A stretch of DNA of 64,000 nucleotides from an uncultured Polaribacter sp. (lineage in GTDB: Bacteria; Bacteroidota; Bacteroidia; Flavobacteriales; Flavobacteriaceae): positions 1-64,000 of the forward strand of contig CALKEB010000034.1 in the NCBI GenBank assembly GCA_938084845.1, read 5' to 3'. Positions 42,801-51,050 of the stretch are shown piece by piece. Within the stretch, counting starts at the first letter, position 1. Every line of letters starts with the position of its first letter. The position numbers and the translations under genes are program-made. The notes under the pieces were generated by a model that did not search any database, had not been told where the DNA came from, and was given only the letters and a program-made list of their open reading frames with translations.

Positions 42801-43505
42801 AGTTTCATAAAAATCGGGTTTGTCTGCACTTTTTGGCGCAAATTGTGTTGCTTTTGGACCTTTTATAAAGGCTACATTATCTTTATACGCAGAAACAATA
42901 TCATTAGGGTTTTGCTTTGAAGTCTCTTTAATCATTTTGAAAAGTGACGAAGGTTGTTCTTCTCCATCTATGATAAAAGTTCCATTAAATATTTTATGCC
43001 TACAGTGTTCTGAATTTACTTGACTAAACCCAAAAACTTCTGAGTCAGTTAATTTTCTTCCTATTTTCTTTGCAACATCTTCTAAATAGTCTACCTCTTC
43101 ATCACTTAAAGACAATCCTTCTTGATGGTTGTACGCAGAAATGTCATCAATTTCAATAATTTTTTCAGGCTGTATATCTATTGTAAACATCTCTTGATCA
43201 AGACCATTGAATTTTTCTGAAATCATTGGATCAAAATCTGAAAAATCTTCGGATACTGCTTTAAAATCTTCGATTCTTAAAATATCAGAAATTCCCATAT
43301 TTTGGGTAATTTCTACTGCATTGGTACTCCAAGGTGTAATCATAGCAGCTCTAGGGCCAATAAAAAAAGCGTCTAAAGACGCAGATTCTATGATATTTAA
43401 GTCACCAAATAACCAAGTAAGTTTAGAGATAGTCTCTGAGGTGAGTTCTTTTGTTGTTTGAACAGCATATACTGTACTGTTTATGTTTCCAAAGAAATGA
43501 ATCAT
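39834..43505 (-). CDS. purL: Phosphoribosylformylglycinamidine synthase (single large protein)
   Basis: Fourth step of purine synthesis: FGAR + glutamine + ATP to FGAM. At 1223 residues it is the large form (PurS-like N-terminus, synthetase core, glutaminase). Visible blocks are [49 protein letters not shown] with ATP-binding residues, and the C-terminal glutaminase nucleophile C1073 (VGICNGAQL) with H1186/E1188 in PHIERS. No separate purQ or purS is needed. It is transcribed alone from a -7 box at 43540, with a terminator after it. Confidence 0.98.
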   Translation of the reverse strand: [1223 protein letters not shown]

Positions 43506-43539
43506 TATAGAATTGTATTTTTCAGATTGTTGTAAGCTA

Positions 43540-43547
43540 CAAATTTA
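43540..43547 (-). promoter_or_regulatory. TAnnTTTG -7 promoter box for purL
   Basis: Leftward TAAATTTG, 34 bases before the ATG at 43505. Confidence 0.5.
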
Positions 43548-43572
43548 ATTCTTTCCTTGAATTATACGCATA

Positions 43573-43601
43573 AAAAAACACGCATTATTTGCGTGTTTTT
43601 T
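43573..43601. terminator. Terminator after the endonuclease genes
   Basis: A perfect 12-bp stem (43573-43584 with 43590-43601), loop TTATT, A/T runs on both sides. It separates the endonuclease operon from purL on the leftward strand. Confidence 0.9.
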
Positions 43602-43618
43602 AAATGGTTATTAACAAA

Positions 43619-44620
43619 TTACTTTATAATTATCTTTCGAGTACTCTTGTATTTGCTACTTTTAATATGAAGTAAATAGATACCGCTTTTTAAATTTTTA
43701 ATTGAATAAGAATCTATGGCATTACTATTATTTGTTGTCTCATACACTTTTTTACCTACAATTGAAAATAATGATACGCTGGTAACTTCTAAATCAAAGG
43801 GAATTTTAATAGTTATATTATGTGTAGAAGATGGATTTGGATATACACGTATTGTATTATGTAAATTAACCGCAGTTGTATTTAAAGTACTCCATCTATT
43901 CTCTGCATCATTTCCTCCCCAAATAATGGTAGCTATATATGGATTGTCTATGAAAGGGTTTCTATTGCCTTGTGCTGACGAAATAATTTCATTTCTTTGA
44001 ATTTCAAAATCTGAAACAGGATCTTCAATATTCCACTTAAGAAATAAATTTAAGTTTCCAACATCATTAAAAGGTTCATTATATCTTAAGTTTAAATACA
44101 AAATCATTCTTGCTATATCTCCTTTCCACTCATCCCCAGGAAACCAGCTACTACCATTATTTGTGTAATTTCCAGATCCATCTGAAAAAGGGTTATTACT
44201 TCTTGCACTATTGGTATCTGTATCACATGCTCTTAAATGGTGTAAATCTCCTTTTGCAGTACTATTGATAAGAGATTGTGGATAAACATGCTCTGTATTA
44301 AATGTTTGTGGACTATAAGCGTTGTTTCCTGATAAGTATTCTCTTTTATCTCTACTTTCTGAAGTATACATTAAATACACATTAGAATTATTATTTAGAT
44401 CCTCATCTGCTTCATACAGATAATCATGCCTATCTGAATAAAATAGTATATTGGTATGTTTAGAGATTGTAGTTGCTGCTAAGTTTTGTAAAAGTGTATT
44501 TCCTCTTGCTGTAAAATCTACATCATTGTAATAAGTTTCCAATGCTGAAGGTGGCGTTAATTGTGCAAAAAAAGAGCAGCATGCAAAGAATGTTAGGGTT
44601 ATGGATAGTTTAATTTTCAT
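43619..44620 (-). CDS. Secreted endonuclease I with T9SS sorting domain
   Basis: The 333-residue protein has a signal peptide, then an endonuclease I domain (about 30-240). The active-site blocks are NTEHVYPQSL (H111), GDLHHLRACDTDTNSARSN (H127/H128, N137) and the metal-site GDEWKGDIARMILYLNLRY. The C-terminus (IRVYPNPSSTHNITIKI... to KIIIK) is a type A T9SS sorting domain, so it should be exported across the outer membrane. Likely extracellular DNA/RNA degradation for nutrients. Its ATG overlaps the stop of the upstream paralogue by one base (TAATG). Confidence 0.93.
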   Translation of the reverse strand: MKIKLSITLTFFACCSFFAQLTPPSALETYYNDVDFTARGNTLLQNLAATTISKHTNILFYSDRHDYLYEADEDLNNNSNVYLMYTSESRDKREYLSGNNAYSPQTFNTEHVYPQSLINSTAKGDLHHLRACDTDTNSARSNNPFSDGSGNYTNNGSSWFPGDEWKGDIARMILYLNLRYNEPFNDVGNLNLFLKWNIEDPVSDFEIQRNEIISSAQGNRNPFIDNPYIATIIWGGNDAENRWSTLNTTAVNLHNTIRVYPNPSSTHNITIKIPFDLEVTSVSLFSIVGKKVYETTNNSNAIDSYSIKNLKSGIYLLHIKSSKYKSTRKIIIK

Positions 44621-46794
44621 TAATGTTTTATAAATTTAGTAGTATATAGTTGTTGCTTTATTTTGTAGTTAATTATGTATATACCTTTTGGGAATTTTGA
44701 TACATCTATGGTATTTTTAACGTTATTTAATGTTTCTAATTTTTTCCCTAAAATAGTATAAATAGTTACTAAATCTATGTTTCTACTATTTTTAATATAC
44801 AATATTTCTGAGGTTGGATTGGGATAAAAAAGTTCGGGTTTGGATGTGCTAATTTGACGCAAGATACTTAGTGCTATAGTACTATGTATTCCGAAATTAC
44901 TAGCATCATTTTTGTCAAAAATCTCCCATTCATTCGATAAATCAAAATTTGCATTTGGTTGAAAAACAGTATTTTTTCTTCGAATATTTATATCTTTTGC
45001 AAAATTTGTAGCACCCCCATTATAGGTACCTATAATATCTATTAATTCTCCATTTTTAAATAAGCCTACTGGATCATTTCCATTAAAATTTATTGGAGCA
45101 CCAAAGTTGGTATCTCCATCATGAACTCTAATAGAATCTGCAACCTCAATCAAATAATCTCCTGCGTCTCTTGCAGCTTGAGTCTTTGAAGAACTGTGTT
45201 CTTGTGCAGCTTCATTTACAATTACATACACATCATTAGCATTAATAAATCCCTCTAAAGGCATATCCCAATCCCAATCATCTCCATTTAATCCCCCATT
45301 AGATTGTCTGGCAATACTATAATTACTTAAATCAATAGGATCTGCTGTTAAATTCGCAATTTCTAATGCCTTGTTGTTGCTTTCTCCTTCTAAATATTCT
45401 GAAAAAAATAATTCGGTAGCTGTTATTGCTCCATTTGCTGTGTTTCCGAAAATAGGATTCGATATCTCAGAGGTATTACCAACAACATCAACAGCGGCTA
45501 TTTGTATTTTATAAGTTGTATTTATTGTTAAATCTGTGGCTGTATAAATGAGCATATTGGTTTCTGATTGAAGTGCATCTTCGATATAAATTTTATAATT
45601 AGCAATACCAGTATTATCTGTAGATTCAGCCCAAGAGATTACAAAAGAAGTTTCGGTTTCGTTAGTAACTACAATCGTTTCTGGAATTGATGGTGGGGTT
45701 ATATCTTCTAAAGTAGTTAGTAGTAAAGGATCACTAAATTCAGATTGATTGTTGGCAATATCTTTTGCAACAATTGTTATTGAATAACTTGTATCTGGAT
45801 TAAATTGGGATAAAGTAACATCTGTATTGGTAGTTGCTAGAGCTATTTCTCCATTTACATAAACATCATAGCTTGTTACACCAAAATTATCTGAAGCTTC
45901 ATTCCAAGAAATAGTAGCAGAAAAAGTAGTAATTTCGGTAACATTCAATTGGGTTGGTGTTGTTGGAGCTTCAGTATCGTTATTTGTAAAAATACCCCAA
46001 GTATCTTCAGCATTAGCTCCTCCCCAAATTCGAGTAGCTAATATTGGATTATCGATAAACGGATTTCTGTTTCCTTGAGCATTTTCGTTGCTCGTATTTT
46101 CATGATAGGTATTTCTTTGTCTTTCAACATCAGAGACAGGATCATCCACATTCCATTCTAGAAATAAATCAATCATATTGTCTGGTGTATTAGAGCTATC
46201 TCCAATACCAATATTAGTCATACTACACCTGTCAGGATATCTAATATACATATACATCATCATCCTAGCCACGTCACCTTTCCATTCATCTCCAGGGTAC
46301 CAACTTCCATTATTTTGAATGCCAGAATTGCCTGATCCATTGGTAAACTTTCTATTGCTTCTAGATGAATTTCTTTGACTATCTGCTGGTCTTAAATGGT
46401 GGGCATCTGCTCCAGGACCAGTGTCTGATAAAGGTGGTGTTCCTAAAGATTGAGAATACACATGCTCTCTATTCCACTGACCCGAATTTCCACCATTATC
46501 ATTTATATTTCGTGTTCTATCGTTTGTGTTATCTGTATCGCTACCATCTTCATAACCATATAATAAAAGGACTTCTTGGTTGTTTTCTGGATTTAAATCG
46601 GTTGCTTTTGCTGCATTCCATATCTGTTCATAAAATAAAAACTGAGTATGGGTTTCTACTACTTTCTTGGATAGTTCTTCTTTTAACGTTATTCCTGTAA
46701 CATGAAGGTTAAGAGTATTGTAATATGATTCTTGACTGTTTGCAGAAATGCAAATAATCAAAAAGCATAGGGTTATAATTATCTTACTTTTCAT
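44620..46794 (-). CDS. Multidomain secreted endonuclease I (FN3 x2, lamin-tail, T9SS)
   Basis: The 724-residue protein has a signal peptide, then an endonuclease I domain (about 25-270) with NREHVYSQSLG (H111), ADAHHLRPADSQRNSSRSN (H132/H133) and GDEWKGDVARMMMYMYIRY. Two fibronectin type III domains follow (about 275-365 and 368-460: PTTPTQLNVTEITTFSATISW and PPSIPETIVVTN...). Next is a lamin-tail domain (about 465-640: FFSEYLEGESNNKALEIANLT). The C-terminus is a T9SS sorting domain (LFYPNPTSEILYIKN). It is a longer paralogue of its neighbour, probably cell-surface or secreted nuclease with added binding domains. Confidence 0.93.
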   Translation of the reverse strand: MKSKIIITLCFLIICISANSQESYYNTLNLHVTGITLKEELSKKVVETHTQFLFYEQIWNAAKATDLNPENNQEVLLLYGYEDGSDTDNTNDRTRNINDNGGNSGQWNREHVYSQSLGTPPLSDTGPGADAHHLRPADSQRNSSRSNRKFTNGSGNSGIQNNGSWYPGDEWKGDVARMMMYMYIRYPDRCSMTNIGIGDSSNTPDNMIDLFLEWNVDDPVSDVERQRNTYHENTSNENAQGNRNPFIDNPILATRIWGGANAEDTWGIFTNNDTEAPTTPTQLNVTEITTFSATISWNEASDNFGVTSYDVYVNGEIALATTNTDVTLSQFNPDTSYSITIVAKDIANNQSEFSDPLLLTTLEDITPPSIPETIVVTNETETSFVISWAESTDNTGIANYKIYIEDALQSETNMLIYTATDLTINTTYKIQIAAVDVVGNTSEISNPIFGNTANGAITATELFFSEYLEGESNNKALEIANLTADPIDLSNYSIARQSNGGLNGDDWDWDMPLEGFINANDVYVIVNEAAQEHSSSKTQAARDAGDYLIEVADSIRVHDGDTNFGAPINFNGNDPVGLFKNGELIDIIGTYNGGATNFAKDINIRRKNTVFQPNANFDLSNEWEIFDKNDASNFGIHSTIALSILRQISTSKPELFYPNPTSEILYIKNSRNIDLVTIYTILGKKLETLNNVKNTIDVSKFPKGIYIINYKIKQQLYTTKFIKH

Positions 46795-46830
46795 AAGTCA
46801 TTTAATACAATAGCCGTTTTTTAAGATTTA

Positions 46831-48042
46831 TTATTTTCTTTCTAAAAGTGCCATATAAAAACCATCAAACCCAGAAATATGGGCTAATATCTTTTGGTCA
46901 CTAACAAAAGAAAACTCTTTTCCAGCCTCAGAATTTAAAAAAGTCGCTACTTGTTTTTGATTTTCAGAAGGTAAAATAGAACAAGTGGCATATACTAATT
47001 TTCCTCCTGACTTAACCATCTTAGAATAGCTTTGTAAGATTTCTTGCTGAGTAGACTTTATATTTTCTATAAATTCTGGTTGTAGTTTCCATTTAGAGTC
47101 AGGATTCCTTCTAATAACACCTAACCCAGAGCAAGGTGCATCAATTAAAACACGATCCGCTTTTCCATGTAATTTTTTAATAGGTTTGGTAGAATCAATA
47201 ACTCTTAGTTCAATATTATGTGCTTTATTTCGTTTTGCTCTTACTTTTAATTTACGGAGTTTACTTTCGTAAATATCCATAGCAATAACTTGTCCTTTAT
47301 TTTCCATTAAAGCAGCAAGGTGTAATGTTTTACCTCCTGCACCAGCACAAGTATCTACTACTTTCATACCTGGTTTTACATCTAAATAGGCAGCAACTAA
47401 TTGTGAAGAAGCATCCTGTACTTCGAAATACCCATTATGAAATGCTTCTGTTTTAAACACATTTGCTCTTTCTTCCAAAACTAAAGCATCTTGATGATTG
47501 GGTACAAATTGTGTAATGATATTTTCTGTTCGTAATTTTTTTTGTAATAATTCTTTAGAAATGTTTAAGGTATTTGTTCTTAATATTACAGAAGCTTGTT
47601 TATTTAAAGTCTCAATTTCTTTAGTCCAAATGTCTTCACCTAACTCAGAAGCACAAATTTCATCCATCCAATCAGGAATAGATTCTCTATATTTTCTAAT
47701 TTTAGAAAGCGTTGCAAACCTTCCTTTTATTCTTCTTTCGGGTACATCTCCAATCTGATTCCAATCGGGTAATTTTATACCTCTTAAGATACACCATACA
47801 GAAAATAATCGCCAAATATTATCTCTATCATAAGGTGTTTTTACTTCTGCTATTTCTGCATATAACCTGTTCCAACGTACAATATCATATATGGTTTCTG
47901 CAACAAATTTACGATCTCTTGCGCCCCAACGTTTGTCTCTTTTTAAAGCTTTTTCTACAGCTTTATCTGCATAAACTCCTTCATTAAAAATATCTCTAAT
48001 ACTGTCTATTACAGCAAATGTTAAATTTCTATGTAATCTCAT
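46831..48042 (-). CDS. RsmB/NOP-type RNA m5C methyltransferase
   Basis: The 403-residue protein has a helical N-terminal region and a C-terminal SAM-dependent methyltransferase. The blocks VQDASSQLVAAYLDVKPGMKVVDTCAGAGGKTLHLA (SAM binding), DAPCSGLGVIRRNPD and YATCSILPSENQ carry the two catalytic cysteines of m5C RNA methyltransferases. Close to RsmB (16S C967), but the exact base modified cannot be read from sequence. Transcribed from a -7 box at 48060. Confidence 0.92.
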   Translation of the reverse strand: MRLHRNLTFAVIDSIRDIFNEGVYADKAVEKALKRDKRWGARDRKFVAETIYDIVRWNRLYAEIAEVKTPYDRDNIWRLFSVWCILRGIKLPDWNQIGDVPERRIKGRFATLSKIRKYRESIPDWMDEICASELGEDIWTKEIETLNKQASVILRTNTLNISKELLQKKLRTENIITQFVPNHQDALVLEERANVFKTEAFHNGYFEVQDASSQLVAAYLDVKPGMKVVDTCAGAGGKTLHLAALMENKGQVIAMDIYESKLRKLKVRAKRNKAHNIELRVIDSTKPIKKLHGKADRVLIDAPCSGLGVIRRNPDSKWKLQPEFIENIKSTQQEILQSYSKMVKSGGKLVYATCSILPSENQKQVATFLNSEAGKEFSFVSDQKILAHISGFDGFYMALLERK

Positions 48043-48059
48043 TTTTTTAATCTAGACTG

Positions 48060-48067
48060 CAAAGATA
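48060..48067 (-). promoter_or_regulatory. TAnnTTTG -7 promoter box for the RsmB-type gene
   Basis: Leftward TATCTTTG, 17 bases before the ATG at 48042. Confidence 0.65.
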
Positions 48068-48232
48068 GTCGAATTAAACAGGATTTATTCTTTATTTTAA
48101 AAGCAATTGGAATACGTATTGGTTAAAATATAGTACATGCTGTAATCCATTAAAAAAACTACGCTATATTCTGTTTATCGATACTTAGTGTTTATCAATG
48201 GTAAACAATGTTCATTTAACGAGATTGTCTGT

Positions 48233-48247
48233 GTTTTCGTCGAAAAC
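48233..48247. promoter_or_regulatory. Inverted repeat upstream of the deleted adhesin gene
   Basis: GTTTTCG-T-CGAAAAC is a perfect 7-bp palindrome 85 bases before the ATG at 48333. It may be an operator, but no regulator is identified. Confidence 0.3.
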
Positions 48248-48332
48248 CAATAATAACGTCAGGGACATACCATTAGATTTGTTATATAAAGCTTAGCATT
48301 TTTATGCATTCTGCTTTTTAAAACTTTTAATT

Positions 48333-48783
48333 ATGAAAAAATCTATTACATTTTTAACATTTTTTGTTCTTGTTTTTACGAGTAGTTTTAACAGCCCTGT
48401 TTATGGGTTTACCCAAACGGATTATTGTACAGAAGGGGCAATTGTTGGGGTAGTTACTGCCAATGATCCTGATGCAGATGGAATAAATAATGAGTGTGAT
48501 TTAGATGATGACAATGACGGAATCTTAGACATTGAGGAGTGTACTGTCTTAACCAAATCCGTCTAAAGGAAATGTAAATTTATTATTGTTTAGTGAGCAA
48601 GAGACTGCAGCAACTTTAACATTAACAGATATAAACGGAAAAACAATATATAGAGGAACAGCCAATTTAACAGTAGGTAAAAATGAGTTGGACTATAATT
48701 TTAATGTAAAACCTGGAATTTTATTCTTAAAGGTGAGTAGTCCTTCATTTAATTATGGGACCTCAAAAATAATTTTTAGATAA
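48333..48783 (+). pseudogene. Internally deleted T9SS-exported thrombospondin type 3 repeat protein
   Basis: The first part (48333-48566) encodes a signal peptide and a calcium-binding TSP3-type segment, ANDPDADGINNECDLDDDNDG, before the frame runs into a stop. From 48553 another frame encodes PNPSKGNVNLLLFSEQETA... to FNYGTSKIIFR, a complete type A T9SS sorting domain. A normal gene of this type has hundreds of residues between these parts. I infer a large internal deletion joined out of frame near 48543-48553. A terminator at 48844 remains. Confidence 0.8.
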
Positions 48784-48843
48784 ATTGTAGAGAATATCGA
48801 TAGTTCAAAATTTTTAGGGGTATTAATATTAACTATTGATGGT

Positions 48844-48872
48844 AAAGAGCTGACATTGTCAGCTCTTTTTTA
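48844..48872 (+). terminator. Terminator after the deleted adhesin gene
   Basis: An 11-bp stem (48844-48854 with 48858-48868), AAAGAGCTGAC with its complement, followed by a T run. Confidence 0.9.
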
Positions 48873-48917
48873 TTTATAATAATTGGTGTGTTCTATTTTA
48901 AGGTGGATGTTTTTTAT

Positions 48918-48925
48918 TATTTTTG
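48918..48925 (+). promoter_or_regulatory. TAnnTTTG box just before recG
   Basis: TATTTTTG ends one base before the ATG at 48927. If it is a working promoter the transcript begins downstream of that ATG, pointing to the in-frame TTG at 48945 as the true start. Confidence 0.45.
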
Positions 48926-48926
48926 A

Positions 48927-51041
48927 ATGCCTATAGCTTTAATTTTGAATTTAGATTATCCAATTACATATATTTCTGGAATTAGTGTACAAAGAGCTAC
49001 GCTACTGTATTCAGAGTTGGGTATAAAGTCTTGTAATGATTTACTTAATTTTTTTCCATTTAGGTATATTGATAAAACTACTTTCCATGCAATTAAAGAT
49101 TTACAACCCAATACTTCAGAAGTTCAAATAGTAGGAAAAATAACACAAGTAAAATCAGTTGCTCAAAAAAGAGGTAGTCGTTTAGTAGCAACTTTTCAAG
49201 ATCGTTCTGGAACCATGGAATTGGTATGGTTTAAAGGACAAAAATGGATTAAAGATGCATTAAAAATAGGGCAGCCCTACGTAGTTTACGGTAAACTAAA
49301 TCATTACAATAGTAGTTATAGTATTGCACATCCAGAAATGGAACTTGTGAGCGAATACAAAAAAAAGTTGCAGACAAAAATGCAACCGATATATCATTCT
49401 ACAGAAAAATTAACAAATGCTGGGGTTTCTAATAAATTAATTCGCGCTTATATTCAAAAACTAATTCAACAATTTTACGAAGAAACTACCGAAAGTTTAT
49501 CAGAAGAAATTATCAACGATTTCAAGTTGATGAAAAAAAGAGATGCCCTTTTAAATATCCACTTTCCAAAAAGTCAAGAAAATCTGGCTAAAGCTCAGCA
49601 TAGATTAAAGTTTGAAGAGTTGTTTTTTTTACAACTTCAATTGGTCCGAAAAAAACTAGTAAATAAATCAAAAATTAAAGGGTATGTTTTTGAAAATGTT
49701 GGACCTATTTTTAATCAATTTTATGCAGAGAAATTACCTTTTAATTTAACCAACGCACAGAAAAGAGTTCTAAAAGAAATCCGAAAAGATGTTGCATCAG
49801 GTGCTCATATGAATCGACTTTTACAAGGAGATGTGGGCTCTGGAAAAACAATAGTGGCGGTTTTAACCACCTTATTAGCTATAGATAACGGATTTCAAGC
49901 AACAATAATGGCACCCACAGAAATCTTAGCAAATCAACACTATATTGCTGTTTTAGAGTTGTTAGAAGGGTTAAATATTAATGTAGAAATTTTAACAGGT
50001 TCCGTAAGAACAAAAAAAAGAAGAACGATTCACGAAAATTTAGAAAATGGCACGCTACATATTTTAATTGGTACTCATGCGTTGTTAGAAGACAAAGTAG
50101 TATTTAAAAATTTAGGAATAGCTATTATAGATGAGCAACATCGTTTTGGGGTAAAGCAAAGAGCTAAATTATGGGCTAAAAATAATTTACCTCCTCATAT
50201 TCTAGTTATGACAGCAACACCAATTCCAAGAACGTTAGCCATGTCTGTGTATGGAGATTTAGATATTTCTGTTATTGATGAATTGCCTCCTGGAAGAAAA
50301 GAAATAAAAACAGTGCATCGTTTTGACAGCAATCGTTTGTCTGTATTTAAATTTATGAAAGATGAAATTGCAAAGGGAAGGCAAGTGTATGTGGTTTACC
50401 CTTTAATTCAGGAATCTGAAGCTATGGATTACAAAGATTTAATGGATGGTTATGAGAGTATTTCTAGAGCGTTTCCGTCTCCAAAATTTCAAATTAGTAT
50501 CGTTCACGGTAAAATGAAACCTGCCGACAAAGATTTTGAAATGCAGCGTTTTGTAAAAGGAGAAACTCAAATTATGGTAGCAACTACTGTTATTGAAGTT
50601 GGCGTAAATGTTCCCAATGCAAGTGTTATGGTTATAGAAAGTGCAGAGCGTTTTGGCTTATCTCAACTACATCAATTAAGAGGTAGAGTTGGGAGGGGAG
50701 CAGACCAAAGTTATTGCATCTTATTGTCTAGCTTTAAATTATCTGAAGAAGGAAAAACACGTTTAAAAACAATGGTAGATACTACAGATGGATTTAAAAT
50801 TGCAGAGGTAGATTTAAAGCTTCGTGGACCTGGTAATCTAATGGGTACGCAACAAAGCGGAATATTAAATTTAAAAATTGCTGATGTAGCAAAAGATTCA
50901 AAAATCTTAGTAGCTGCAAGAAATACTGCAATTACAGTTTTACAAGAAGATCCAAATTTAGAGAAGAAAGAAAACTATTCTATTAGAACATCTTTTGCAA
51001 AAATGAATAAATCTTCAAAGATTTGGAGTAATATAAGTTAA
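48927..51041 (+). CDS. recG: ATP-dependent DNA helicase RecG
   Basis: Branch-migration helicase that reverses stalled forks. The 704-residue protein has an N-terminal wedge/OB domain (VQIVGKITQVKSVAQKRGSRLVATFQDRSG), Walker A GDVGSGKT, IIDEQHRFG (DExH motif), TATPIPRTLAMSVYGDLD, and HQLRGRVGRGADQSYC. Length fits. The first ATG is at 48927, but the TTG at 48945 (MNLDYPITYISG...) would match the usual opening of flavobacterial RecG and fits the promoter box. It is followed 9 bases later by a serine hydrolase gene. Confidence 0.96.
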   Translation: MPIALILNLDYPITYISGISVQRATLLYSELGIKSCNDLLNFFPFRYIDKTTFHAIKDLQPNTSEVQIVGKITQVKSVAQKRGSRLVATFQDRSGTMELVWFKGQKWIKDALKIGQPYVVYGKLNHYNSSYSIAHPEMELVSEYKKKLQTKMQPIYHSTEKLTNAGVSNKLIRAYIQKLIQQFYEETTESLSEEIINDFKLMKKRDALLNIHFPKSQENLAKAQHRLKFEELFFLQLQLVRKKLVNKSKIKGYVFENVGPIFNQFYAEKLPFNLTNAQKRVLKEIRKDVASGAHMNRLLQGDVGSGKTIVAVLTTLLAIDNGFQATIMAPTEILANQHYIAVLELLEGLNINVEILTGSVRTKKRRTIHENLENGTLHILIGTHALLEDKVVFKNLGIAIIDEQHRFGVKQRAKLWAKNNLPPHILVMTATPIPRTLAMSVYGDLDISVIDELPPGRKEIKTVHRFDSNRLSVFKFMKDEIAKGRQVYVVYPLIQESEAMDYKDLMDGYESISRAFPSPKFQISIVHGKMKPADKDFEMQRFVKGETQIMVATTVIEVGVNVPNASVMVIESAERFGLSQLHQLRGRVGRGADQSYCILLSSFKLSEEGKTRLKTMVDTTDGFKIAEVDLKLRGPGNLMGTQQSGILNLKIADVAKDSKILVAARNTAITVLQEDPNLEKKENYSIRTSFAKMNKSSKIWSNIS

Positions 51042-51050
51042 TTTTACACT

